From a virus, in the IMG/VR virus record IMGVR_UViG_3300030110_003554, positions 1 through 40,858 of that record: a stretch of DNA of 40,858 bases; one strand, given 5' to 3'. The notes under the pieces were generated by a model, which made no database searches, was not told the DNA's origin, and worked only from the letters and a program-made list of their open reading frames with translations. The translations under genes and the position numbers were made by a program. Every line of letters begins with the position of its first letter. Within the stretch, counting starts at the first letter, position 1. Of the stretch, positions 6,217-13,066 are shown one piece after another.

Positions 6217-6501
6217 ATGGATTACAGTCAAGAACTACTAGACCACCTTGATAGGTATAGCGAACTTATCACTCATTTATTAGAGGATTTACAAGAGGTT
6301 GACGAGCATTTTGCGGATACTCTGAGCGGTGTCTTGCCGAAAGATTACGGAATATCTTATTCTGTGGAAAGGGAGTTACGAAAAACTCTAGTCTTGCTAC
6401 CGCCGGTAGTACAGGCCCTTGTAGACTCCTCTAGCGTGTGGTATGTTGTAAAGGAAGAGGCTGAACGATTAGCGAAGGCAAAAAAAGAGGTGGAAGAATG
6501 A
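6217..6501 (+). CDS. Helical hypothetical protein
   Basis: A 94-residue, Leu- and Glu-rich, mostly helical protein. The ATG at 6217 is ten bases after GGAGGAG; a GTG at 6211, which overlaps the previous stop, is an alternative start. The stop overlaps the next gene as ATGA. No function can be assigned. Confidence 0.6.
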   Translation: MDYSQELLDHLDRYSELITHLLEDLQEVDEHFADTLSGVLPKDYGISYSVERELRKTLVLLPPVVQALVDSSSVWYVVKEEAERLAKAKKEVEE

Positions 6502-6722
6502 AGGTTGATGAATTGTTAGATGTCCTAACACAAATGAAGAAAGATGATATGGGTGAATACGACATCGCCGTAGCCTTCCGTTGGAAGGGCGACACCGTTA
6601 TGTCCGACATTACATCATGGTATCTTAACGGTAATTGTATTCAACTAAACGAAAAGGACTTTGAAAGAATAGCAGGGGAAATCTACCCCCCTAGACCTGA
6701 CAAGAAATACACGAATTATTAA
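6498..6722 (+). CDS. Small alpha/beta hypothetical protein
   Basis: A 74-residue protein beginning MKVDELLDVL and followed by alternating short strands (YDIAVAFRW). It recalls small phage proteins that start with a helix then DxDIxVxxxW strands, but I do not recognise a named family. Last gene of the P4 unit; P5 begins nine bases later. Confidence 0.55.
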   Translation: MKVDELLDVLTQMKKDDMGEYDIAVAFRWKGDTVMSDITSWYLNGNCIQLNEKDFERIAGEIYPPRPDKKYTNY

Positions 6723-6731
6723 GATACCCCT

Positions 6732-6760
6732 AAAACTCACCAAAGCAAAAGGATTATAGA
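6732..6760 (+). promoter_or_regulatory. Promoter copy P5
   Basis: AAAACTCACC, then AAAGCAAAAGG, then ATTATAGA. The ATTA core is 43 bases before the short frame at 6796. The leader between them contains TAGGAGCGGAAG. Confidence 0.75.
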
Positions 6761-6795
6761 CTCAAGACGACAGGAGAATATAGGAGCGGAAGAAG

Positions 6796-6867
6796 ATGAC
6801 GAACGATACAAGACCACCTAATTTTGAGATACTGTATAACCAAGGAAAAATATATTGGAGTGAATAA
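6796..6867 (+). CDS. Possible 23-residue leader peptide
   Basis: A 24-codon frame placed exactly where the first gene of a promoter unit is expected: a GGAGCGGAAG site upstream, P5 before it, and its TAA one base ahead of the ATG at 6869. The end of this frame carries the GGAG that serves the next gene. It may be a coupling leader or simply a chance frame; length gives no further support. Confidence 0.35.
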   Translation: MTNDTRPPNFEILYNQGKIYWSE

Positions 6868-6868
6868 A

Positions 6869-7441
6869 ATGAAAACAGAAAAAGAAACAGAAGAGAAGCG
6901 AGCATACAAGGACATAGAGATGATAGGTAATAGGGATAAGAAATCCACCTATACCTATCAAGATGGCTACCCCGGCTTTGGTAGAACTATTAAGATACAC
7001 TACGGGGATGATTGGATGAAGAATCAGAATATTGCTGATTGGAAACTATACAGTTGGAGGGACGAAAACCTAGCAGAGATAATGACCTTCTTTGGAACGA
7101 AGGGGAACGGCGGCTTCGCTTGGGGCAAACACTCCGAAGACAAGAGCGAAAATTCAATACAGTTCGATAGAGAACAAGTCTTGGCCCAAGCATTACAAGA
7201 TGCTCTAATGAGAGGTTCTGTATTGCTTGATTTCATAGAGGAATTTACCGGTATTATGGTAGATAGTGCGGCATGGATTAACAAAAAGGGAACCTATGAT
7301 GGCAGTTGTCCTCCTCGCCGTCGCAATATGTTTACCAAGAACAACCGCACTGCTATGAGTGAACTGGTGGAATTGATGGAAACGCACAATCTACCGGCTT
7401 GGGATTACCATGCAAAGAGATGGATGGAGGAAGAGGAATGA
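6869..7441 (+). CDS. Hypothetical protein, 190 residues
   Basis: A charged, aromatic-rich protein I do not recognise. The middle (about residues 70-130) reads as alternating helix and strand with a Gly-rich FFGTKGNGGF turn; the C-terminus is acidic. The ATG at 6869 is supported by GGAG ten bases upstream and by its junction with the 23-codon frame; an upstream in-frame ATG at 6824 would overlap that frame. ATGA overlap with the next gene. Confidence 0.65.
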   Translation: MKTEKETEEKRAYKDIEMIGNRDKKSTYTYQDGYPGFGRTIKIHYGDDWMKNQNIADWKLYSWRDENLAEIMTFFGTKGNGGFAWGKHSEDKSENSIQFDREQVLAQALQDALMRGSVLLDFIEEFTGIMVDSAAWINKKGTYDGSCPPRRRNMFTKNNRTAMSELVELMETHNLPAWDYHAKRWMEEEE

Positions 7442-7461
7442 TTAGCGAAGACGGCGACCAT
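7436..7461 (+). repeat. 26-base direct repeat at gene start, copy 1
   Basis: The 26 bases spanning the start codon and the codons for MISEDGDH are identical to 7950-7975. Both copies sit at the beginning of otherwise unrelated genes. Confidence 0.85.
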
Positions 7462-7773
7462 TGGTATGGACTAGAAATTGACACAGACGGATACTTAGGA
7501 CACACACCTGCGCCTTGGGGTAGTACACGCAAAGCACCTTGGACTGTCGTTGCAAGACATGAAGAAGTTCCCGATAAATACTACGGTTCTAAGAATACGC
7601 ATCCTGATATGAAACTTATCTATGACGCACCACTTCTCCTAGCAGAATTCAAGCGGTTGCGTTACCACTTGCAGAAAGCCGAGGAACTTCTTGAACATTG
7701 GAATGAAAACGGTGAGGGTGAATACTATTGGGATGGCGAAGAATACAGATTCAGATACGAGGGGGAAGAGTAA
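7438..7773 (+). CDS. Hypothetical protein sharing N-terminus with gene at 7952
   Basis: A 111-residue acidic protein starting MISEDGDH. The following WTVVARHEEV and LLLAEFKRLRYHLQKAEELLEHW stretches suggest a small beta part followed by a coiled-coil helix; the tail is rich in Tyr and Glu. The same eight residues, from an identical 26-base stretch, open the gene at 7952, though the rest of the two proteins differs. Start set by the ATGA overlap. Confidence 0.6.
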   Translation: MISEDGDHWYGLEIDTDGYLGHTPAPWGSTRKAPWTVVARHEEVPDKYYGSKNTHPDMKLIYDAPLLLAEFKRLRYHLQKAEELLEHWNENGEGEYYWDGEEYRFRYEGEE

Positions 7774-7955
7774 TGAATGAAGTGATAGACGAAATAATGA
7801 TGGAGTATTTGGGAATGGATTTTGAAGAGGCTTCCAACACCGCTCGCGGTTCATATCTCAATGCGTATAGAGACGCAGAAGGTATGACTCCGTTTGTATC
7901 TCCAAGCCTGATTGCTAATATTGTAAAAGAAATTGTGGAGGCGATGGAAGAATGA
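7773..7955 (+). CDS. 60-residue hypothetical protein
   Basis: A small acidic helical protein. Its ATG shares one base with the preceding TAA and follows GGGGGAAG; the stop forms ATGA with the next gene. It is flanked by the two copies of the 26-base gene-start repeat. No family recognised. Confidence 0.55.
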   Translation: MNEVIDEIMMEYLGMDFEEASNTARGSYLNAYRDAEGMTPFVSPSLIANIVKEIVEAMEE

Positions 7956-7975
7956 TTAGCGAAGACGGCGACCAT
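7950..7975 (+). repeat. 26-base direct repeat at gene start, copy 2
   Basis: Identical to 7436-7461. It covers the start codon and first eight codons of the gene at 7952. Confidence 0.85.
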
Positions 7976-8152
7976 ATCCACATTGTATGGTGTGTTGATG
8001 ATGTGTTATTGTATGTTCCTCGTCTAACGAGAGAGCAAGCAAGAGAGGTGCTACATGAAGCATACCGCTGCCATGATGCGGATTTGGGTATAGCATGGGA
8101 CACCTTTAGCATATACGCAGCCATGATGTTCCCGAAGGGGGGAGAAGAATGA
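7952..8152 (+). CDS. 66-residue hypothetical protein, MISEDGDH start
   Basis: A small alpha/beta protein whose first eight residues equal those of the gene at 7438. The rest has an IVWCVDDVLLYV strand followed by a REQAREVLHEAYR helix, a plausible ferredoxin-like or ribbon-helix core, but no family is recognised. ATGA overlaps at both ends support it as a gene. Confidence 0.6.
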   Translation: MISEDGDHIHIVWCVDDVLLYVPRLTREQAREVLHEAYRCHDADLGIAWDTFSIYAAMMFPKGGEE

Positions 8153-8168
8153 TTGACACAGACAAATA
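8144..8168 (+). repeat. 25-base direct repeat at gene start, copy 1
   Basis: Identical to 8290-8314. It includes the ribosome binding site, the start codon and the codons for MIDTDKY of the gene at 8149. Confidence 0.85.
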
Positions 8169-8298
8169 CGAAGGACACATGGATTGGTATGAGGATGGGT
8201 ATTGTCCTAAGTGTGATGAGACATGGAACATTGATTCCCACGCATGGCACTGTCCCACTTGCGATGCAAAAATGATTGAGAGAGGTGAAGAAGAATGA
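8149..8298 (+). CDS. 49-residue zinc-ribbon mini-protein
   Basis: A very small protein with two textbook zinc knuckles, CPKC near residues 19-22 and CPTC near 35-38. The N-terminus MIDTDKY is shared, at DNA level too, with the next gene. ATGA overlaps at both ends. Probably a structural or nucleic-acid-binding zinc ribbon; no target is evident. Confidence 0.65.
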   Translation: MIDTDKYEGHMDWYEDGYCPKCDETWNIDSHAWHCPTCDAKMIERGEEE

Positions 8299-8314
8299 TT
8301 GACACAGACAAATA
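8290..8314 (+). repeat. 25-base direct repeat at gene start, copy 2
   Basis: Identical to 8144-8168, so two consecutive genes begin with the same 25 bases including binding site and start codon. Confidence 0.85.
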
Positions 8315-8534
8315 TTACGAAACTAGAGATATTCACCCATACCATCTTACCGAGTTTAGGAATGCTATGAATGAAGGAAGGATTGAGCGAAGACATTGTT
8401 TGTGGGCACTCACAGAAGTCAGGCAATTAAGAGAGAAACTCAGGCGCATTGGTGACCTTTCCTACAAAGAGGTTGAGAGCGCAGAAGAAGGTAACGAGGT
8501 TCTTCTTGAGATAGATGAGGTGATTAGTGGATGA
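8295..8534 (+). CDS. Helical hypothetical protein, MIDTDKY start
   Basis: A 79-residue charged protein with a [13 protein letters not shown] helix typical of a coiled coil and a short acidic end. The first seven residues repeat those of the preceding gene. ATGA overlap with the ferredoxin gene that follows, so the ferredoxin is co-translated with these small genes. Confidence 0.6.
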   Translation: MIDTDKYYETRDIHPYHLTEFRNAMNEGRIERRHCLWALTEVRQLREKLRRIGDLSYKEVESAEEGNEVLLEIDEVISG

Positions 8535-8812
8535 CCTATGTAGTAACTTCGGCTTGTGTTGGTCATAAGTACCAAGATTGCGTAGCAGTTTGTCCTGTGG
8601 ACGCATTCAGAGAATTAGATACTTACTTGGTGATAGACCCTGACGATTGTATAGACTGTAATGCTTGCGTTTCCGAGTGTCCGGTAGATGCAATCTATTA
8701 TGAAGATGACGTTCCCGATGATGAGATTGATTGGATTGAGAAGAACGAGGAGGAATCGGTGGATGCCCCTCTAGCAGAAGGGGATTCGCCAGTTCTAGGA
8801 GGGGAATTCTGA
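8531..8812 (+). CDS. Seven-iron ferredoxin ([3Fe-4S][4Fe-4S] type)
   Basis: A 93-residue protein whose first 57 residues follow the FdxA-type bacterial/archaeal ferredoxin. It has exactly seven Cys: 9, 17, 21, 40, 43, 46 and 50. By analogy with characterised 7Fe ferredoxins, C9, C17 and C50 would hold a [3Fe-4S] cluster and C21, C40, C43 and C46 a [4Fe-4S] cluster; the position of the usual free Cys is H12. Both CP turns are present (C21-P22, C50-P51). The tail (58-93) is acidic and unrelated to the core. It would be a soluble low-potential electron carrier. Start in ATGA overlap; the stop shares a base with the next ATG. Confidence 0.88.
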   Translation: MTYVVTSACVGHKYQDCVAVCPVDAFRELDTYLVIDPDDCIDCNACVSECPVDAIYYEDDVPDDEIDWIEKNEEESVDAPLAEGDSPVLGGEF

Positions 8813-9198
8813 TGGTTAATGAAGAGTATTTCAATGAGGATGGGGTGTTTATGTTTCGGGAATATCGTAGTGCAACCGGATATGGAGGCTACCCAAGAAT
8901 AAGGGCGGCTTTCAAAGACTTGAGGAGCCACGGATATTTTTCTAGGATGAACTTTTGGTGTTGTCAAACTTGCGGTTGGGATGCTGTTCCCAAAGGAAAG
9001 CACGAGAAGGTAGTATTCTTCCATAGTCAAGATGACCACAATCTACGAAGTGAAAAAGAGTGTTTCTTGTCATGGGCTGGCGACGGTGACTTCATTGTGG
9101 AGATACTATCTAAGTATGGTCTTGAGCCAGTTTGGGATGGTACAGGAGCAAAGAGAATCAAAATCAACATAAGAAACTCACCAAACCAAAAGGATTAA
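8812..9198 (+). CDS. DUF6891-like protein
   Basis: A 128-residue protein. The pattern GYFSRMNFWCCQTCGW, then VVFFHSQDD, then a helix and GLEPVWDGTGAKRIKI matches my recollection of DUF6891, a family of unknown function with a CCxxC motif. The AGGAGGGG binding site is strong. The last nine codons, ending NSPNQKD, are encoded by promoter copy P6, so the promoter lies inside the gene. The coupling to the ferredoxin gene (one-base overlap) and the Cys cluster leave open a metal- or redox-linked role. Confidence 0.65.
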   Translation: MVNEEYFNEDGVFMFREYRSATGYGGYPRIRAAFKDLRSHGYFSRMNFWCCQTCGWDAVPKGKHEKVVFFHSQDDHNLRSEKECFLSWAGDGDFIVEILSKYGLEPVWDGTGAKRIKINIRNSPNQKD

Positions 9199-9200
9199 AG
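9174..9200 (+). promoter_or_regulatory. Promoter copy P6, inside the end of a gene
   Basis: AAACTCACC, then AAACCAAAAGG, then ATTAAAG. It is read as the last codons and stop of the preceding gene. The ATTA core is 44 bases before the ATG at 9238, with ACAGGAGG in the leader. Confidence 0.75.
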
Positions 9201-9237
9201 ACTTGGACGGCGAGGAGATTTTACAGGAGGCAGAGAA

Positions 9238-9687
9238 ATGACTGATGAAGAAATGGCAGATGCAAGAACGATGAAAGAAGATAAGGAGAACGTGGAGAAC
9301 CTTAATTGGTTGAACAACAGGGTGAATGAGTTACAGACAGAACTGAATAGATGTAGAGAGAACATAGAAAGTAGGGACATGGAAGCAGCCTACGGCTTAC
9401 TACGGAGTATCTCAGGGAAGTTCACCTACCCTGACATAGATTGCCTTGGTAGGAATACATACGTAGACTCTGAGGGAAGACCCCATGTTCGTGGTTATGG
9501 CATAGAACTAATTAACGACTTGAAGCAGATGATTGAGAGGCAAGAGAGTAGTGGTAAGGAGTGGCTATACCTAGACTTTGAAGTATGTATCAGTGATAGG
9601 TGGGTAACTGATGATGGGCAGTACCAATGCAATATAACAAACTTACATGGGGGTAGTATGTCGGACCTCTTAGGGAAGGGGGAATAA
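9238..9687 (+). CDS. Hypothetical protein, coiled-coil N-terminus
   Basis: A 149-residue acidic protein. Residues about 10-50 form a coiled-coil-like helix (NWLNNRVNELQTELNRC), followed by an alpha/beta part with no recognised fold. First gene of the P6 unit with an excellent AGGAGG site. Function unknown. Confidence 0.65.
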   Translation: MTDEEMADARTMKEDKENVENLNWLNNRVNELQTELNRCRENIESRDMEAAYGLLRSISGKFTYPDIDCLGRNTYVDSEGRPHVRGYGIELINDLKQMIERQESSGKEWLYLDFEVCISDRWVTDDGQYQCNITNLHGGSMSDLLGKGE

Positions 9688-9689
9688 AG

Positions 9690-9896
9690 ATGACAGAAGG
9701 AGAGTGTGAGTTTTGTGGAGAGCCATCACAGTACGAAGAAACCGTTTGGGGAATACTTGAGTGGTGTGGTGATTGTGAGGAAGAGGCTGCTTGGCATATG
9801 TACTCAGATATAGCACAAACAACAGATAGATATTGGGTAGAGATGAGCCAAGCCCAAGACGACAAAAAGAAAAATGGAGATGAAGAGGATGAGTAG
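9690..9896 (+). CDS. Small zinc-ribbon-like acidic protein
   Basis: A 68-residue protein with CEFC near residues 6-9 and CGDC near 26-29, then a helix and a very acidic C-terminus. The Cys spacing (about 17 residues between pairs) fits a compact zinc finger. Two bases separate it from the previous stop. No homologue recognised. Confidence 0.6.
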   Translation: MTEGECEFCGEPSQYEETVWGILEWCGDCEEEAAWHMYSDIAQTTDRYWVEMSQAQDDKKKNGDEEDE

Positions 9897-10200
9897 GCTG
9901 CACAAGGGAAAATTCAAAGACAGAGTAAGATACGTAAAGTCCCCCTCAGTAGATACAACATCAGATGGACTATTCCCGAAACCAAAGAGGCTGCACAAGG
10001 TAACTGGGACGGCGCATGACGGTCTTAAGGTGGTTAGAATGCCGCCGCGCTACTTTTTCAGTCTCATTGAAGGTTATCACCATCTCAATAAGGAGATGGA
10101 AAGTGGTATAGTGTGGATAGAGAATAAAGAAGGTTCCCGTAACAGATGGAGTTCCGTTTATGCTAAGAACATAGAATGGCCCAAGGGGGCGAGAGCATGA
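9889..10200 (+). CDS. Basic hypothetical protein
   Basis: A 103-residue basic protein. The phrase RLHK(G/V) occurs twice (near residues 3 and 39), which may be a small internal repeat. Several ATG codons are in frame (9874, 9880, 9889); I chose 9889, spaced from GGAGA and GAAGAGG and giving the least overlap. It overlaps the previous gene by 8 bases and the next by 4. Confidence 0.55.
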   Translation: MSRLHKGKFKDRVRYVKSPSVDTTSDGLFPKPKRLHKVTGTAHDGLKVVRMPPRYFFSLIEGYHHLNKEMESGIVWIENKEGSRNRWSSVYAKNIEWPKGARA

Positions 10201-10385
10201 AGGATGGAAAGTTGTTATACGCCTTTTGCGAAAACTGCGGAGCGACCAATAGCCGACAACCTTGCCTCCCTTGGGCATTACGCCGTGGTTTGAACGCATC
10301 TCACGAACCTCTTGCTGAACATTCATGGCAGCCTATTCCACATGATTCAATTTTGCTTGAAATGTACTACGGCAGGGAGGCATGA
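10197..10385 (+). CDS. 62-residue Cys-containing mini-protein
   Basis: A small protein with CENCG followed by a third Cys eight residues later, then a His-containing tail (SHEPLAEHSW) that could complete a metal site. It starts in an ATGA overlap. Function unknown. Confidence 0.55.
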   Translation: MKDGKLLYAFCENCGATNSRQPCLPWALRRGLNASHEPLAEHSWQPIPHDSILLEMYYGREA

Positions 10386-10388
10386 AGC

Positions 10389-10592
10389 ATGAGCGAGACT
10401 AAAACCTATACAGTGACGCACCAAGTTGAGATAACTTACGAAATAGAGGCAGAGGATGAGATGGAAGCGTGGGACATATGGGCAGCACACCACTTCGACG
10501 TGAGGCATACAAACCCTAGCGGAAGTAGAAAGGGCGGAGACGTTACCAATTGGGAAACACTGAGTACGGATATAGAGACTGAGGAAGAGTAA
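10389..10592 (+). CDS. Small beta/alpha acidic protein
   Basis: A 67-residue protein that reads as strand (TYTVTHQVEITYEIEAED) followed by a helix (EMEAWDIWAAHH), as in small phage proteins of the form beta-strand plus A-E-D-x-x-x-A helix. No named family assigned. Preceded by GGAGGCATGAAG. It ends as promoter P7 begins. Confidence 0.6.
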   Translation: MSETKTYTVTHQVEITYEIEAEDEMEAWDIWAAHHFDVRHTNPSGSRKGGDVTNWETLSTDIETEEE

Positions 10593-10619
10593 ACTCACCA
10601 AACCAAAAAGATTATAGAG
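10591..10619 (+). promoter_or_regulatory. Promoter copy P7
   Basis: AAACTCACC, then AAACCAAAAAG, then ATTATAGA. Overlaps the preceding stop codon. The ATTA core is 44 bases before the ATG at 10655; the leader contains CCGGAGG. Confidence 0.75.
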
Positions 10620-10654
10620 GTAGAGCACGAGGAGATAACAGAACCGGAGGAATA

Positions 10655-10816
10655 ATGATGACAACAATAAAGGTTAAAGTAATGATAGACATAAACGAAG
10701 AAGTAAAGATAGACGCGAGAGATTTAGAGCATGGCTCAATATACGATTGGTTACAAGAAAACGTATTGGATTACGTAGATGTGTTGATGGATATGGACTA
10801 TGAGATACAGGATTAG
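10655..10816 (+). CDS. 53-residue hypothetical protein
   Basis: A small protein of strand-helix type: a hydrophobic and acidic strand start (IKVKVMIDINEEVKID) followed by an acidic helix. The general form resembles the gene at 10389. Two adjacent ATG codons follow CCGGAGGAA. It overlaps the next gene by 17 bases. Function unknown. Confidence 0.55.
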   Translation: MMTTIKVKVMIDINEEVKIDARDLEHGSIYDWLQENVLDYVDVLMDMDYEIQD

Positions 10817-11081
10817 TGGAAAAATGATAAACGACAATGTAATGATAGAAATTGGAATGATAATGAAGAATGAGCACAACGGGCGTCTGATAATATTGAC
10901 GGAACAGTTGACTACCGATACCGGTGCGCTTTTGTGGAGAGGGAATGCAATTGAAGCGGGCGAGGAAACCGAGGGTATGTGGAGGAAGGAAACCGACTCC
11001 TTTGATTACTTTGCTGACTTCTCTTTGAGGAGGCACTGGTCGGTGGAAGGCTTTGCTAATTCATTGAAGGAGGACGAGTGA
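10800..11081 (+). CDS. Hypothetical protein, 93 residues
   Basis: A mixed alpha/beta protein with no recognised family. The ATG at 10800 lies in the last codons of the previous gene; an ATG at 10824 is in frame just after that gene's stop and may be the real start, and neither has a strong binding site. The acidic KEDE end is encoded by the GGAGGACGAG site of the next gene. Confidence 0.55.
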   Translation: MRYRISGKMINDNVMIEIGMIMKNEHNGRLIILTEQLTTDTGALLWRGNAIEAGEETEGMWRKETDSFDYFADFSLRRHWSVEGFANSLKEDE

Positions 11082-11291
11082 ATGGGTGATTACACAAAGA
11101 TGATTCATGCCGCTTGTTACGTAGCGAATTACCCTTTGGACTACGATAAGTTCGAAATCGAGGACATGTGCCTAACCGTAGGAGCACAACAAGTATATGA
11201 CTTCTTTAGGGTTTATGGTAGTAAGTATGGGATAGACACAACAGCCCAACAAAACTGGGCCTATGAAATAATGTACCCGGAGGACGAGTGA
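11082..11291 (+). CDS. 69-residue hypothetical protein
   Basis: A small protein rich in Tyr and Asp with three Cys scattered in the first half. It abuts the previous stop directly and is preceded by GGAGGACGAG, the same junction used by the next gene, so two consecutive genes share one start-region sequence. No function assigned. Confidence 0.55.
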   Translation: MGDYTKMIHAACYVANYPLDYDKFEIEDMCLTVGAQQVYDFFRVYGSKYGIDTTAQQNWAYEIMYPEDE

Positions 11292-11603
11292 ATGAGTGAG
11301 AAATGGCCGTTACCATATACTGATGTCTCAGGATTCATCCATGAGATAAATACCGAGAGTGGAAGAACCTTCCTAGACATACGAGAAATAGCCGCAGTTA
11401 CCGAGGTGGATACAGGATTAGGCAAATACGGGGATAAACTGCGGCGGATATCCATACACTTGAAGTCGGGAACGATTTTCACGACTTCAAGTACAAATCT
11501 CAAGTATGATTTAACTAGTCTAATAACAATAACGACTTGGATGAGGTCGGGTTTGGCTAAGGATGCTGTTATCGCTGAACATACGGTTCTAAGGAGTGAG
11601 TAA
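11292..11603 (+). CDS. Mostly beta hypothetical protein
   Basis: A 103-residue protein with alternating hydrophobic strands (FLDIREIAAVTEV, RRISIHLKSGTIF), consistent with a small beta barrel or PH-like fold, and a C-terminal helix. No family recognised. It abuts the previous gene and follows the repeated GGAGGACGAG junction. Confidence 0.6.
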   Translation: MSEKWPLPYTDVSGFIHEINTESGRTFLDIREIAAVTEVDTGLGKYGDKLRRISIHLKSGTIFTTSSTNLKYDLTSLITITTWMRSGLAKDAVIAEHTVLRSE

Positions 11604-11605
11604 GA

Positions 11606-12202
11606 ATGAACATATTCGTACTAGACGAGAACCCAGTGAAGTCAGCACAGGCGATGGACTGCGTGAGAGTGCCTAAGATGGTTACTGAGTCAGCACAGAT
11701 GATGGCATCAGCCCTGCGTAGACATGGTGCTACTGATGAGCAGATGCCGTTGACGAAGGCCGGACGGCCATACTTGGGGGGTTACAAAAATCACCCATGC
11801 ACGATTTGGGCGGGAGATAATCGTGCCAACTTTAATTGGTTGGCTCGTCACGCACAGGCATTACTCACCGAATACAACAAGAGATTCGGCAAAGTCCATG
11901 CCTGTCACAATCCAATCTATCAGATGTTGTGTATGAGTGAGATGATTCCCGAAGGCGACCTAACGCCGTTTGCTCTCGCTATGCCCGATGATTTCAGACC
12001 ACACTTGAACGAACATATAGGTGCGCCATTTGATGTAGTGCCTAACGATGACTTTACTTTCATTAGCCACGCAAGCGGTGATGATGCGGTTCAAGCATAC
12101 CGTCGTTACTACCACAGCAAAGCAGACAGCAAGGGTGGTGTGCATTACCGACACACAAACCCACCTGATTGGTGGGAGATACCGGAGGTGATTGGAGTAT
12201 GA
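11606..12202 (+). CDS. Pyrimidine-dimer-glycosylase-like phage protein
   Basis: A 198-residue protein with the pattern seen in phage members related to the Pyr_excise family (PF03013, T4 DenV-like). The start MNIFVLDENPVKSAQ is followed by a Thr/Glu-x-Ala-Gln-Met helix (VTESAQMMASALRR), the KNHPCTIWAG motif, NFNWLARHAQALLTEYNKRFGKVHAC, and a C-terminal YRRYYHSKA...PPDWW. Family members are longer than DenV and most are uncharacterised, so repair of UV dimers is plausible but not shown. Its ATG is close behind the previous stop, with GGAGTGAG nearby. Confidence 0.7.
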   Translation: MNIFVLDENPVKSAQAMDCVRVPKMVTESAQMMASALRRHGATDEQMPLTKAGRPYLGGYKNHPCTIWAGDNRANFNWLARHAQALLTEYNKRFGKVHACHNPIYQMLCMSEMIPEGDLTPFALAMPDDFRPHLNEHIGAPFDVVPNDDFTFISHASGDDAVQAYRRYYHSKADSKGGVHYRHTNPPDWWEIPEVIGV

Positions 12203-12696
12203 GTGTGAAGCATTACCAAGATATATGGCCCGAAACAACGGAGGAAAAGATTACGTTATTAAACGCGGCCATCGCCACATTCAGGACATACGAGAAAGAC
12301 TCTGTTGCCGGTGAACCACCTGTATTTACGGTGCATACTTCGTCAGCGACTCTAAGTAACACCTTTGCCGTATATGGCCCGCAACCCTTTGTGCTAATTG
12401 TCTATAAACCTTATTTGAGTAAAATTGCGCTAAGATATTTTATTCGCTTCGATAAGGAATTGGAGAATGAAGGAAGCATCACCCATTCATTACTGTTAGA
12501 CGCAGAGCAGATGTACACCATCCGTTCATCTTACTTTCAACACCACTACCCTGATAGATTCTCGGTTCTTGGCAAAGAATACAAGAAACTTTCTTTCCCT
12601 GATAATAGTTCACCAATACCCCCGGTGTGTATAGTGTCTCACGACTTTCCATTTACAGATGAAGCATGGGACTTAGTGGAGCAGGGGGAAGAGTAG
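12199..12696 (+). CDS. Hypothetical protein, 165 residues
   Basis: A soluble alpha/beta protein with no recognised family. Hydrophobic strands (PFVLIVYKPYL, IALRYFIRF) alternate with acidic helices. The ATG at 12199 overlaps the previous stop (ATGA) after GGAGGTGATTGGAG. Unlike its neighbours it lacks Cys pairs, having a single Cys near the C-terminus. Confidence 0.6.
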   Translation: MSVKHYQDIWPETTEEKITLLNAAIATFRTYEKDSVAGEPPVFTVHTSSATLSNTFAVYGPQPFVLIVYKPYLSKIALRYFIRFDKELENEGSITHSLLLDAEQMYTIRSSYFQHHYPDRFSVLGKEYKKLSFPDNSSPIPPVCIVSHDFPFTDEAWDLVEQGEE

Positions 12697-12697
12697 G

Positions 12698-13039
12698 ATG
12701 AAGAAATACAGACCACCCCCAAACATGAAGACTTATGGAACTTGTTGGTGTGATGACGGCACTATCTACGAAATCGAAAACCTAGAGTTACCATTAGTGG
12801 TGTGTGCCCAGTGTGGTTTCGTGGGGACTAAAAATGATAACGACGTAGATAATTACAAATCGTCTCGCATTAGCAAGACGGATAACTGTGAGGAACAAAT
12901 ACAGACACTAGAACAGTTAATCAGCGACGGGTACAATTGGTTAGGAGTAGCCGCTCCTAGAACACAAACCTCCACCAAGTCATATAGGGACTTAGTGAAG
13001 CGGTTTGCCGCAGTACGACAAAGGGTGAAGTCTAAATAA
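12698..13039 (+). CDS. Zinc-ribbon N-terminal hypothetical protein
   Basis: A 113-residue protein with a CWC motif (residues 16-18) and CAQC (36-39), giving a likely N-terminal zinc ribbon, followed by a basic helical C-terminus (KSYRDLVKRFAAVRQRVKSK). The arrangement suits a nucleic-acid-binding protein; this is inference. Last gene of the P7 unit; its stop overlaps promoter P8. Confidence 0.6.
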   Translation: MKKYRPPPNMKTYGTCWCDDGTIYEIENLELPLVVCAQCGFVGTKNDNDVDNYKSSRISKTDNCEEQIQTLEQLISDGYNWLGVAAPRTQTSTKSYRDLVKRFAAVRQRVKSK

Positions 13040-13066
13040 ACTCACCGAAACAAAAGGTTTAATAAC
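13037..13066 (+). promoter_or_regulatory. Promoter copy P8, no gene directly behind it
   Basis: AAACTCACC, then GAAACAAAAGG, then TTTAATAACTAAG. This copy differs from the others in that no plausible coding start lies within 50 bases; the next gene begins at 13328. Confidence 0.75.
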
